A DNA stretch of 64,000 nt from Clostridium sp. MB40-C1 (GTDB taxonomy: Bacteria > Bacillota > Clostridia > Clostridiales > Clostridiaceae), in contig NZ_CP133189.1 of the NCBI RefSeq assembly GCF_030913655.1, forward strand, positions 124,001-188,000. Direction: 5' to 3'. Below, one piece after another: positions 8,835-17,536 of this stretch. A program made the position numbers and the translations under genes. A model generated the notes under the pieces. The model was not told the origin of the DNA, ran no database searches, and saw nothing but the letters and a program-made list of their open reading frames with translations. How positions within the stretch are numbered: position 1 is the stretch's first letter; each line of letters starts with the position of its first letter.

Positions 8835-9884
8835 ATGAGAAAATTTTTTAAAAAACTAATCTTTCTATTGCCCATATTAGTAATACTAGTTTGTACAAAT
8901 TATTTTATTGATCCTGGTAATATATTTTATAAACATGGGCTTTATGAAAAAGGAATTGCAGAATTATTAAGTACAGATAAAAATGTTGAAAATTTAACAA
9001 ATTATGATGAAAGATTACTTCAAAAATTTTATGTAGATAAAATCAGTGATCCTAAAAATTTAGTAGTACTTGGTTCAAGTAGAAGTATGCAAATAAATTC
9101 AGATATTTTAAAAGAAAAAAACATGTTTAATAGTAGTGTATCGGGGGCTTCTCTTGAAGATATAATGGCTGTATATGGAATATATAGAGAGAAGGAGCAT
9201 ATACCTAAAAAAGTTATGATAGGTCTTGATCCATGGATATTAAACAAAAATAACAACCAAAACAGATGGAAATCAATAAACAGTAGTTATTTCTATATAC
9301 AAAATCAAATAGGAATTGAAGATAAAACTAACAAAAAACTGGATGAAAAATATTTGGAGTTAGTGTCATTAGCTTATTTTCAAAGTGCCATAGAAACTAT
9401 TTCTAAAGGCAATAGTATAACATATAGTCCAACTGAAAGAAACTATTCTAAAACTAACATGAAAAGATCAGATGGAAGCTTAGTATATAATGAAGAAATT
9501 AGAAATAGGACAGTGAAAGAATCTAGAAAGCTTTCAACAAATTATGTATCTGAAAAACCAATATATTGCCTTGGAAATTTTGATAAAATAGATGATTCTT
9601 ATAAAAATCAATTTGAAAAATTTATAAATTTAATGCAGCAAGATGGGGTTCAAATAGAATTTTTCTTATCACCATATCATCCTTATGTTTATAAAAAATT
9701 AATGGATTCTTCTGAATATAGAATTGTAGATAAAGTAGAAAAATATTTTATACAATTTGCAAAAAGCAAAGGAATTACTGTATATGGTTCTTATGATCCT
9801 GTTACTATAGGGTGTACTGAAGATGATTTTTATGATGGAATGCACATAAAAACTTCAGGGGTGAAAAAAATATTTAATAATTAA
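8835..9884 (+). CDS. SGNH/DHHW-type acyltransferase partner of the MBOAT protein
   Basis: A 349-residue protein with one N-terminal membrane anchor (MRKFFKKLIFLLPILVILVC) and an extracytoplasmic domain. I chose ATG 8835 because CGAGGTG lies just upstream and the anchor then starts correctly. LGSSRSMQINSD (~75-86) fits SGNH block I with the nucleophilic Ser, and YDGMHIKTSG near the C terminus gives the Asp-x-x-His of block V. This matches AlgX/AlgJ-like or DUF1574-type partners that finish the acyl transfer started by an MBOAT protein. It is a little shorter than many relatives. Its neighbour makes the role likely; the polymer acylated is not evident. No terminator is obvious after it. Confidence 0.85.
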   Translation: MRKFFKKLIFLLPILVILVCTNYFIDPGNIFYKHGLYEKGIAELLSTDKNVENLTNYDERLLQKFYVDKISDPKNLVVLGSSRSMQINSDILKEKNMFNSSVSGASLEDIMAVYGIYREKEHIPKKVMIGLDPWILNKNNNQNRWKSINSSYFYIQNQIGIEDKTNKKLDEKYLELVSLAYFQSAIETISKGNSITYSPTERNYSKTNMKRSDGSLVYNEEIRNRTVKESRKLSTNYVSEKPIYCLGNFDKIDDSYKNQFEKFINLMQQDGVQIEFFLSPYHPYVYKKLMDSSEYRIVDKVEKYFIQFAKSKGITVYGSYDPVTIGCTEDDFYDGMHIKTSGVKKIFNN

Positions 9885-10335
9885 ATTGCTTTATAAGTTT
9901 TTTAGGATATAGTTAAGAAAATTATATGATTCTATAAGAATATAACTTCATGCAATTTTAAATTATTAAGTATATATGATTTTAAAAATATTAAGATCTG
10001 TCCTCAATTGTTAATAGGTTTTGTAGTGGTGGACATACAATAAGATATAAATTATAATGAATGTATTCAATGCAAAAACACACTAAATATAAATAAAATA
10101 GTATAAATAACCAAATTAAGTATAACCTTTTTGAATATTATTACGAAGATAGTATTAGAATGGATAGACATCGGATAAACAGGCTTCTTAGGAGTTTTAC
10201 TCCTTAGAAGCCGTTATCCAGGGTCGCGCCATTCTTTACTCTGATTTTAAAAAGAAGGGAGTATTAAAATGGTTAGACATGGGATAAAGAGGATTAATAA
10301 TTAAGGTGATGAAAAATCAAATGGGGGGAAGAGTT
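9885..10335. other. Non-coding gap with hairpin repeat
   Basis: AT-rich DNA without a convincing gene up to about 10150. The part from 10155 to 10290 is taken up by a hairpin repeat and short direct repeats described separately, which form the leader of the next gene. A TTGAAT near 10132 could be a -35, but no confident promoter can be drawn. Confidence 0.5.
10155..10290 (+). repeat. Hairpin repeat with flanking GACATCGGATAAA-type direct repeats, copy 1
   Basis: The core at 10177-10219 matches 55875-55917 at 39 of 43 positions. It folds as a long hairpin (arms 10182-10194 and 10199-10211, one mismatch), with an outer pair AGAATGG/CCATTCT around it. The motif at 10162-10181 recurs at 55987-56006 (19 of 20) and, weaker, at 10271-10290 (16 of 20). 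Both copies of the element stand shortly upstream of a gene, so it could be a structured leader RNA or a small mobile repeat. Confidence 0.6.
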
Positions 10336-13300
10336 TTGAAAGAGAGTTATAGGAAGGGAGCTGCGGCGTTAGCTGTTTTAGCCACCCTTATGTGGATTCC
10401 TAATGTTAGTTTAGGAGCTACTAAAGATAAAGATGATGACAGCAAGTATGAGGTTAGGTATAGTAAAATTCCTGTAGAAGAGAGGAAATCATGGAAGATA
10501 AAATTCAATAAAGAGTTAGACTCAGGAAGTATAAATAGCACAAATATAATAATTGAAGATGAAAAAGGAAATAGTGTAAGTGCAGATATTTCTTTGGACA
10601 AGGATGATAAGCAAAAAAAGACTGTACTGGTTAAGCCTTATTCAAGCCTTAAACAAGGTGAAAAATATCATATGATAATAAAAGGTGATGTTAAATCTAA
10701 AAATGGTAGAAAGATAAGAAAGCCTGTAAAAGTTTATTTCAATACAAAGAATGTTTTTGCAGGATTACCTTGTGAAGAAGGGTTAATTATTGTAGGGGAT
10801 ATTGCTTATTCTATAGACTATTTAGCTCAAAATGCAAAACTTAGAAATGAAATAATAAATGAAGAGTATTATATTTATTATTGTTATAGCCCAACAGAAC
10901 AAAAAATTAAAGATATATTTAAAGATGAAGAGTTAAAAAGCAAAGACGTAAATAGACGTTATGATACAATAACATATATTAATGAAAATGGTGATAAAGC
11001 TATATATGAATGGAGTTATAAAAACTCAGAATATGAACTACTTACTCCGGGAGTAGATGTTAATATAACCGCAAATTCAAATGCGAAAGTTGTAACTGTT
11101 AAAGTAAACAAGGTTAGAGGCGTTGATGATGCTACATATTTTAAATTAAGCTCTAGTAATGATATGAAAAAAATAGGAGAAACTTTTGTATTTACCTCTG
11201 CAAATATAAGTGAAAAAATATATATTTTAAATTCTAATAAAAATATAGTAGCTACAGGAAGGCTACTTGTATCCTTCAGTAATAGTGGATATAAAACTCT
11301 TAAAATTATTACAGATAGCAATAAGGGAAATACAGTAGGCAATATAAATAATAATGGATATGCAGCTGAAGATAATGATGGATATTTATTTTATAATAAT
11401 ACAGGAGACAGAAATAGTTTATATAAATTAGACACTAATGGTATGTTTAATAACGCTATTGCTTATGACAATGCTCAGTATATAAATGTACTTGATGAGT
11501 GGGTTTATTACTCAAATTACTCTGATAAAGGGAAATTATATAGAATAAAAACAGATGGTACAGGAAAGCAAAAACTAGCTGATGATATGGCAGCTTATAC
11601 TACAGTTTCTGGAGACTGGATATACTATTCTAATCATTCAGATGGAGGAAAATTATATAAAATTAGAACTAATGGTAAGGATAGACGTCAAGTGAATTCT
11701 GCCCTTAACCACGAAGTTGCTTATATAAACATATTAGGAAGTTGGATTTATTATACAAATAAAACTGATAAACATACACCTTATGTTACTAATTTAGAAG
11801 GTAGCTATGTTTCTAAACTAAGCGAACAATGGGCAGATTCAATACAAGTTGTTGGAGATTGGATATACTATACATCAAGCACAGGAGTTTTAAGTAAAGT
11901 TAAAAAAGATGGAAGTGGGGAGATAATCCCTATACAAGGACAAACAAGAGAGTTTGATAAGGGATTCCATCTAAATGTAGTGGGTAGTTGGATATACTAT
12001 AGCAATTATCTTGATGGTGGAAAATTGTATAAAATAAAAACTGATGGAAGTGGAGAAAAATTAAAACTTACCAATGAAACCGTAGGATATATTAATATTG
12101 TAGCAGATTACATTTATTACACATCAAGTGGAAAATTATATAAACTTCCTATTGATGCTGATGGAAAAATAAAAGGTGAATTAGTTACTAAAGGATCTGG
12201 TGATAACAAAATAATTCAAATGGATGATTTGAAAGTAACTGTTCCACATTATGATGTTGATATGAAGCTTTCAGATATAGAAAATAAATATCTTCCTGAA
12301 AAGGTTCCTGGAATTAAAGATGATAATACTATGCATCAATTCTCTGTTAACTGGGATAGAGATAAAGTAACTATAAAAAATGGAATTAGAGTTTATACAG
12401 GAGACATAATTGGATATAATAGAAAAGTTAAATTAGAACTTGAAATTCCATCTGAAATGCTTAATGAAACTAATACCATAACAATATACAACAACCCAGA
12501 TAAGTCAAATGACATAATTGAAATTAAGAATATAGCTAGTAACGATAGATTATCTGTTCCTAAAAAGTTAATTGAAGGGGATATAGTTAATGTATATGAT
12601 AGTGAAGATTCTACAAGGTCATTATCAAAAGCTACAGTAGTAAATGATGGTAAATATAATAAAGCTATTTTACAAAGAATTGATTTAGATACTTTTCCAG
12701 ACAAAAATGTATGGATTAGTGTTATAAGAAAAGACAAGTCTGAGAGTAGACGTACAAAAGTTAAACTTACAACTACTCCTTTAATAAGAGAAGTAAAAGA
12801 TATTGACGACATTGGACTTGGAAAAAAGATAAGTGGAAAGCAATATGGAGTTGACGGAAGAGACTTTAAGATTTGTGATTGGGAACCAGTATCTGATTTA
12901 AATTCTAGAGATTATGATATATTTATTCTTCCATCAAAAAATAAACTTGATTTAAGCACTAAGGATGCTACAAATGGAATAAAAAGATTTGATACTATAT
13001 CTTCAGGAAAATCTACTTGGCAAGGTTCAAGGGGACAAGACGATGATAGTAAGCAAAACCAGCTTAAAGGTGGAAAATATGATATCTTTGTAGCGGGAGA
13101 GTACACTACAACTGGGGGAGAAGATGCTAGAGGAAAACGTCCAGATGTTATAGGATATGTATCTAGTAAACCAGCTACAATAGATGTAAAAGAAGAAGTA
13201 TTACCAAATCAACCAAGTATAAAAGCGCAAAAAGTTAATAGTATGGGAGTAATCACTTTAGATAAAGCACCAGCTCCAGGAGAGACTGTTTGGTTAATAC

Positions 13301-14736
13301 CATCAGATAAAGTGGACAGAGTTGTAGGATATACAGAAGAAGACAAGGCTTCAAGGCCATGGCCAAGCTTTGCAAATGGAGAGGCTACTTTCTTAACAGG
13401 AGATGGAACTAGTAAAATAATTACAACTCCAAGAGGAGACGATCCAAGAAATCCAAATTATCAAGATAAAACTTACAGGTTAATTGTGGTTAATAATGTA
13501 GGGGCATCACCTATATCAGCTAATATGGTTACAGTTGATAATCAACCGCCAGTAATTGTAGATAAAGAAAAATTAGTTACTATACTTCATCCAGAAGATA
13601 GATTAGGAATGAAAGTCAAAGAAAATGCTGATTTATATATAATAAGGCATGAAGATGATTATGGTAGCAAAGAAAATTTAGAAAATGCTGTTAAATTAAA
13701 AACAGGTAAAGTTAAGAAATTTGTTGGTGGTAATTATAATTATCTTGATTTTTCAGGATTAAAAGCTGGAAAGAACAATGTAGTCCCTAACTATAGAATA
13801 GTTGCTGTAGATGAAGCTGGAAACATAGCTGAACCTATTGACTTAACTATATATGTAAATATAGATAATTTAAATGCTTTAGTTGAAACTGCAGATAACC
13901 ATATTAGACAACATGATTTAACTGAAACGCAACAGGCTCAATTAGAGGTAACATTAAGAAAAGCTAAGGATACTTTAGACGATTATGAGAATTTAACACA
14001 AAGAAGTATTGATATGATGACAGCAGAGATTAGAAAAACTCTATTACAAGTTGGTATTGTACCACCATCTTCTTCAGTAGGAGAAATAGTTGAAGCAGAA
14101 ACAAATGGCTTATATTTAATGGATATGGATGGAAAAGAAGTAATAGATAAAGAAAATATTATAGAAAATTTAAAACTTGTATCTCAAGGAAGATTTGATA
14201 GACTAGTTAGAATTGAATGGCAAACTTCTGATTCTAGTGTTATAAATATTACAGGTGAGGTTGGAAAGATTAATAGAATGGTTGATAAAGATTCTATAGT
14301 TACTTTAACAGCCAAAGTTACTAAAGAAGGAGTATCTAAACAAAAACAATTTAGAGTATTAGTTAAAGGAATAAAGTTGAAGCCTTATTTAAGAAAAGCA
14401 GATGGAGCAGATGGAAAGATATTTATAGACTTTAATGGTTCTGAAGAAGAAGAAAGGGCAACTAAGTACAAAATAGTTTTTGTAAAGAAAGATGAAAATT
14501 ATAAAGGAATTACTCCAGAAGAAGCTAAGGCAAAACAAGGAATAGGTGTTAATAAGACAGGAGCAGGCTTATATTCTCAAGAAGTAAATATAGCTGATCC
14601 TAATACTAAAGATGTTAATGGTGAATCATTAGTAGTAGGTCAAGTTTATAAGGTATTTATATTAGCAGAGGGTAAGAATATAGAAGGCAATGATATATAC
14701 TCCTTATCTGATGGAAAAGAAGTTACAATAAAGTAA
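10336..14736 (+). CDS. Large secreted surface protein with Ig-like and DUF5050 propeller domains
   Basis: About 1466 residues. The frame runs back to a GTG at 10306, but I prefer TTG 10336: it has GGGGGG 7 nt upstream and gives a normal signal peptide (LKESYRKGAAALAVLATLMW, ending near VSLGA). ATG 10321 behind AAGGTGA is an alternative. Order: an SbsA-type Ig domain (~35-135, WKIKFNKELDSGSINSTNI); a poorly marked region; a propeller-like block of at least seven 40-residue repeats (~340-640, with DWIYYSN..GGKLYKI motifs) as in DUF5050; several beta-rich domains (~680-1190); a FIVAR-like helical pair (~1190-1260, TETQQAQLEVTLRKAKDTLD); an atrophied-Ig-like domain (~1265-1360) and a final Ig-like domain. 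No LPXTG, SLH or choline-binding anchor is seen. It heads the surface-protein locus. Confidence 0.85.
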   Translation: MKESYRKGAAALAVLATLMWIPNVSLGATKDKDDDSKYEVRYSKIPVEERKSWKIKFNKELDSGSINSTNIIIEDEKGNSVSADISLDKDDKQKKTVLVKPYSSLKQGEKYHMIIKGDVKSKNGRKIRKPVKVYFNTKNVFAGLPCEEGLIIVGDIAYSIDYLAQNAKLRNEIINEEYYIYYCYSPTEQKIKDIFKDEELKSKDVNRRYDTITYINENGDKAIYEWSYKNSEYELLTPGVDVNITANSNAKVVTVKVNKVRGVDDATYFKLSSSNDMKKIGETFVFTSANISEKIYILNSNKNIVATGRLLVSFSNSGYKTLKIITDSNKGNTVGNINNNGYAAEDNDGYLFYNNTGDRNSLYKLDTNGMFNNAIAYDNAQYINVLDEWVYYSNYSDKGKLYRIKTDGTGKQKLADDMAAYTTVSGDWIYYSNHSDGGKLYKIRTNGKDRRQVNSALNHEVAYINILGSWIYYTNKTDKHTPYVTNLEGSYVSKLSEQWADSIQVVGDWIYYTSSTGVLSKVKKDGSGEIIPIQGQTREFDKGFHLNVVGSWIYYSNYLDGGKLYKIKTDGSGEKLKLTNETVGYINIVADYIYYTSSGKLYKLPIDADGKIKGELVTKGSGDNKIIQMDDLKVTVPHYDVDMKLSDIENKYLPEKVPGIKDDNTMHQFSVNWDRDKVTIKNGIRVYTGDIIGYNRKVKLELEIPSEMLNETNTITIYNNPDKSNDIIEIKNIASNDRLSVPKKLIEGDIVNVYDSEDSTRSLSKATVVNDGKYNKAILQRIDLDTFPDKNVWISVIRKDKSESRRTKVKLTTTPLIREVKDIDDIGLGKKISGKQYGVDGRDFKICDWEPVSDLNSRDYDIFILPSKNKLDLSTKDATNGIKRFDTISSGKSTWQGSRGQDDDSKQNQLKGGKYDIFVAGEYTTTGGEDARGKRPDVIGYVSSKPATIDVKEEVLPNQPSIKAQKVNSMGVITLDKAPAPGETVWLIPSDKVDRVVGYTEEDKASRPWPSFANGEATFLTGDGTSKIITTPRGDDPRNPNYQDKTYRLIVVNNVGASPISANMVTVDNQPPVIVDKEKLVTILHPEDRLGMKVKENADLYIIRHEDDYGSKENLENAVKLKTGKVKKFVGGNYNYLDFSGLKAGKNNVVPNYRIVAVDEAGNIAEPIDLTIYVNIDNLNALVETADNHIRQHDLTETQQAQLEVTLRKAKDTLDDYENLTQRSIDMMTAEIRKTLLQVGIVPPSSSVGEIVEAETNGLYLMDMDGKEVIDKENIIENLKLVSQGRFDRLVRIEWQTSDSSVINITGEVGKINRMVDKDSIVTLTAKVTKEGVSKQKQFRVLVKGIKLKPYLRKADGADGKIFIDFNGSEEEERATKYKIVFVKKDENYKGITPEEAKAKQGIGVNKTGAGLYSQEVNIADPNTKDVNGESLVVGQVYKVFILAEGKNIEGNDIYSLSDGKEVTIK

Positions 14737-14813
14737 AGGGAATGTTAAGTTTTAACAAAATATAAAAATTAACATTTTGTTAAAATAATCTTCAAGTAAA
14801 ACTGATAAATATA

Positions 14814-14858
14814 AAAAAGCTAATGGATATTTTAAATAAATTGTCCTTAGCTTTTTAT
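14814..14858 (+). terminator. Rho-independent terminator after the DUF5050 protein gene
   Basis: AAAAAGCTAA at 14814-14823 pairs with TTAGCTTTTT at 14847-14856, and GGATA/TGTCC extends the stem inward. The 3' arm ends in a T-run. A second AT-only stem (TTTAACAAAAT/ATTTTGTTAAA) lies at about 14752-14784. Confidence 0.7.
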
Positions 14859-14987
14859 ATTTGCTTTATTGGGTAATTATATGGAAGCAAATGTATTATC
14901 AAGTAATTATTGATTTAATAAATATTTAATATTTTATATGTAAGTTGTAAAAATAGGAAGTGGATTACAGAAAAAATATTATTAAAT

Positions 14988-15008
14988 GTATATCAAATAT
15001 GATATACT
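14988..15008 (+). promoter_or_regulatory. Palindrome overlapping a candidate -10 box
   Basis: GTATATCA at 14988-14995 and TGATATAC at 15000-15007 form a perfect 8-bp inverted repeat around AATA. TATACT at 15003-15008 could be the -10 of the SLAP gene, 56 nt upstream of its start, so the palindrome may be an operator. The rest of the 14737-15063 gap holds only the terminator-like stems. Confidence 0.4.
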
Positions 15009-15063
15009 TATGATGTACATTATTAGAAATTGGCTAACTTAATAAATGCGGAGGGAAAATATA

Positions 15064-15924
15064 ATGAAGGATAATTCGAAACAAAGCAAAATAGTAGATA
15101 CAGAAATTTCAATACATCCATCTATGGAAGATAGAATTTCCAAATTTCAAAAAGAATGTTTAGTTGAAGAAGCAGAAGCACTTCCACCTATAAAAGAGGG
15201 GGAGGTTGATGTAAATACAGATTTTATATTTGATTTAGGAGACAAATATGAGGTAAGTGTTTTTATAAGAAACGGATTACCAAAGCCAGTAAATTTGGAG
15301 AAAATTCCTTTTAAGGTGGTAAATAAAGAGGAAGAAGTTCTAGGAAGTAAAATATTTGATTTAAGGGAAATTGGACAAATTCCTCCAAGGACAGTAAGAC
15401 CATGGAAAATATATTTTGATAAGGAAGAGATAAAACTTGGAAAAAATGACCTTAAAGATTTAAGAATTATTTTCGATACTAGATTAAAAGCAGAAAGAAC
15501 AATCAATGTAAGTTTTGAAAATCTTCCACTAGGGATCAAGGGACAATATAGAAAACAGTATGAGAAATTTCTTCAAAGCCTACCTTTGCTAAGATTGGGA
15601 CAAGTTTCTATGACTGCATATAAAGTAGAAAAAACAAAAGATGAAGGGGTTTCTGTTGAAATAGTAATAAGAAATGGTAGAGCCAATGGTATAGATGTAG
15701 AAAGAATACCTCTATCAATTTATGATTCAAAAGAAAATTTAATTGCCTCAGGTATATTTTATTTAAAAGATGTAAAGGTTAGTCCTTTTAAAGCTAGAAT
15801 ATACTCATTTACTTTTTCAAAAGATGAATTAATAAGAGAAGACATAAGATTAAATGAGTGGAGAGTAGATTTTAAATTAAACAAAAATATTTCTGCAGGA
15901 GATGAAGTAGGACATGAACAATAA
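15064..15924 (+). CDS. SLAP domain-containing protein (two SLAP repeats)
   Basis: A 286-residue protein. I chose ATG 15064, which has GGAGGG 8 nt upstream; an ATG at 15046 precedes that ribosome site. There is no signal peptide. Two similar ~115-residue halves are visible: residues ~50-155 (KYEVSVFIRNGLPKPVNLEK..FKVVNKEEEVLGSKIFDL..IPPRTVRPWKIYF) and ~180-280 (VSVEIVIRNGRANGIDVER..LSIYDSKENLIASGIFYL..VSPFKARIYSFTF). This tandem is the SLAP_DUP type found next to clostridial S-layer loci. Its lack of a secretion signal suggests a cytoplasmic or membrane-associated accessory role in surface-protein export or assembly. Its 3' end overlaps the next gene by 11 bp. Confidence 0.85.
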   Translation: MKDNSKQSKIVDTEISIHPSMEDRISKFQKECLVEEAEALPPIKEGEVDVNTDFIFDLGDKYEVSVFIRNGLPKPVNLEKIPFKVVNKEEEVLGSKIFDLREIGQIPPRTVRPWKIYFDKEEIKLGKNDLKDLRIIFDTRLKAERTINVSFENLPLGIKGQYRKQYEKFLQSLPLLRLGQVSMTAYKVEKTKDEGVSVEIVIRNGRANGIDVERIPLSIYDSKENLIASGIFYLKDVKVSPFKARIYSFTFSKDELIREDIRLNEWRVDFKLNKNISAGDEVGHEQ

Positions 15925-16621
15925 TAACATAAATAAAAATAAAAAGAATAAAGCAGCTAAGATTATAATTTTTTTAGTTGCATTAACTATGATAATAAGT
16001 ACTTTTGCCAGCTTTTTTGCAGGCAAAGGTGGTAAAAAAGATAACACTAAACAAGTTACAGAAGAAAGTTTAAAAAACGATAAAAACAATAATAAATCTC
16101 AATCAGCTAATAACGATAAATCTAAAGCAGCACCTGCTAATAAAGCAAACTCAGAAATAACAGATGGACTAAAAAAGGCTATGGCAAGTGCTGAAGTTAA
16201 AGTTGATAAGAATAAGGTTATAAGTAATATTAAGGTAAATGAAGATGTAAATAAAATACAAGCTGATAAAGTAGTAGAAGAGTATTTAAAAAGTATTAAA
16301 GAAAAATACAAAGGAAAAGATATACAAATTAATGTAATAAGTAAAGGGAAAAATGTTACAACTTCTAATGTGTACGATAATATAAAACAACCAAGTGATG
16401 CAAGTTTACCAACAATGTCTTTAAGAATAGAACCAGCTATTACAAATATGGACAGGCATGTTGTTGTAACTCTTAACACTAAAACTCCAGAAAAATATAC
16501 AGTAAAAGTTTTAGGAAAAGCATGTAGGTATGCTAAGACTAAAGGATTCTTCCATACAGTAGTAACTACAACAGATGAAGCTGCTATTAAAAAAGGTGTT
16601 CAAGTTGTTTTAAATAAATAA
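15914..16621 (+). CDS. Membrane-anchored surface-locus protein of unknown function
   Basis: A 235-residue protein with a short basic N terminus, one membrane helix (~15-35, AAKIIIFLVALTMIISTFAS), a Lys/Asn/Ser-rich linker (~40-85), and an extracytoplasmic C-terminal half. The last ~65 residues (RHVVVTLNTKTPEKYTVKVL..CRYAKTKGFFHTVVTTTDEA) resemble the C-terminal repeats of the secreted protein at 20278-21498 and the fragment at 26146-26439, so they form a shared module of this locus. The start overlaps the SLAP gene by 11 bp, so the two are an operon. I do not recognise a named family. Confidence 0.75.
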   Translation: MNNNNINKNKKNKAAKIIIFLVALTMIISTFASFFAGKGGKKDNTKQVTEESLKNDKNNNKSQSANNDKSKAAPANKANSEITDGLKKAMASAEVKVDKNKVISNIKVNEDVNKIQADKVVEEYLKSIKEKYKGKDIQINVISKGKNVTTSNVYDNIKQPSDASLPTMSLRIEPAITNMDRHVVVTLNTKTPEKYTVKVLGKACRYAKTKGFFHTVVTTTDEAAIKKGVQVVLNK

Positions 16622-16648
16622 ATATATGAATGAAAGGGTGGTATATTA

Positions 16649-17140
16649 ATGAAGAAAAAAATACTAACTTGTTTAGCTGTTGCTGGGCTTATTACTATGG
16701 GTTCAACAGTTAATACATATGCAAAAACAGATGCTTATCTAATAAAGGATTCTAAATCTGGTGTTTTATATCAATATGATTTAGAAACGTTAAAAAATAG
16801 TTTCTTAGATTACACAGAATATGGAAAGGCACCTTTCTATGAAGAATTTATAGGTAAAATCCAAGCATTTGGTGGAACTTATGCTTATCATGATAGTACA
16901 AAAAAATATGTAAGTTTTGAAACTGTAAGTGAAGCATTTTTAAATGCTCAAGAACAAGGAAAAGGTTTTTCACTTGGAGACTATACAGAATCATCTGAAG
17001 CAAAAGCTATGACTGGAATACCAGAGACTGTAAAAAATCTTAAAGTAACAGATGGTAAAGCAGTATATGAAGATATTAAAACTGATGGATCAACTACTCC
17101 AGAGGAATCAGAAGATTTAGAAGTAATAAGTATAGAATAG
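16649..17140 (+). CDS. Small secreted protein made of the locus-specific N-terminal module
   Basis: A 163-residue protein behind an AAAGGGTGG ribosome site. It has a signal peptide (MKKKILTCLAVAGLITMGST, cleavage near TYA-KT) and then only one ~120-residue module: DAYLIKDSKSGVLYQYDLE, a KAPFYEEFIGKI segment, TYAYHDSTKKYVSFETV, and a GFSLGDYTESSEAKAM segment. The same module, in the same order, forms residues ~33-150 of the presumed S-layer protein at 21561-25628 and is present more weakly in the nuclease at 26616-30110. Here it stands alone with an acidic tail. It could bind the same wall ligand as the S-layer N terminus or regulate assembly; that is inference. A strong terminator follows. 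Confidence 0.8.
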   Translation: MKKKILTCLAVAGLITMGSTVNTYAKTDAYLIKDSKSGVLYQYDLETLKNSFLDYTEYGKAPFYEEFIGKIQAFGGTYAYHDSTKKYVSFETVSEAFLNAQEQGKGFSLGDYTESSEAKAMTGIPETVKNLKVTDGKAVYEDIKTDGSTTPEESEDLEVISIE

Positions 17141-17536
17141 TTAATATTTAGGTGATAGGTACTAGGATTAAAGTAGAGTTGCTAATCGCTAAAAGAACTA
17201 TAAAAGCTCTTAGCTAAAGCTCTTAGTGACTAAAGGTTAGAGACTTTAAAAAGCAGCTAATGAAAATTAAAATTTTCATTAGCTGCTTTTTATTAGGATG
17301 AAATTTAGAAAATAAAGTAATTAGTAACTAAAAATTAGAGGTGATAGTTATTAATCTCTAAAAGAAAAACAAAAGATATGTATAAAGTATTTAGCAATTA
17401 GTGATTAGAGATTAAAAATAAGAAAATCTAGGGCAGCTATCAAAAAAAGTAGAATAATATATATAATAGTAGAAATATTTGATATAATTACATATATTGA
17501 AAAAATTCATATAATAATGTAATGGGGGATGACGAA
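17141..17536. other. Non-coding gap with terminator and short AT repeats
   Basis: Contains the terminator at 17247-17294 and scattered degenerate repeats of the type TAGTGATTAGAGATTA and GTGATAGTTATTAATCTC, which recur at 45082-45200 and near 50955. No gene is visible. A TATAAT within 17460-17520 may be the -10 of the next gene, but no matching -35 stands out. Confidence 0.5.
17247..17294 (+). terminator. Strong Rho-independent terminator
   Basis: AAAAAGCAGCTAATGAAAAT pairs perfectly with its complement ending at 17290, with a minimal loop and a T-run. Confidence 0.85.

Noticed and set aside
10155-10290. c-di-GMP or other known riboswitch in the leader of the surface-protein gene
   Set aside because: The sequence lacks the conserved core motifs of the riboswitch classes I can recall; left as an unclassified repeat.
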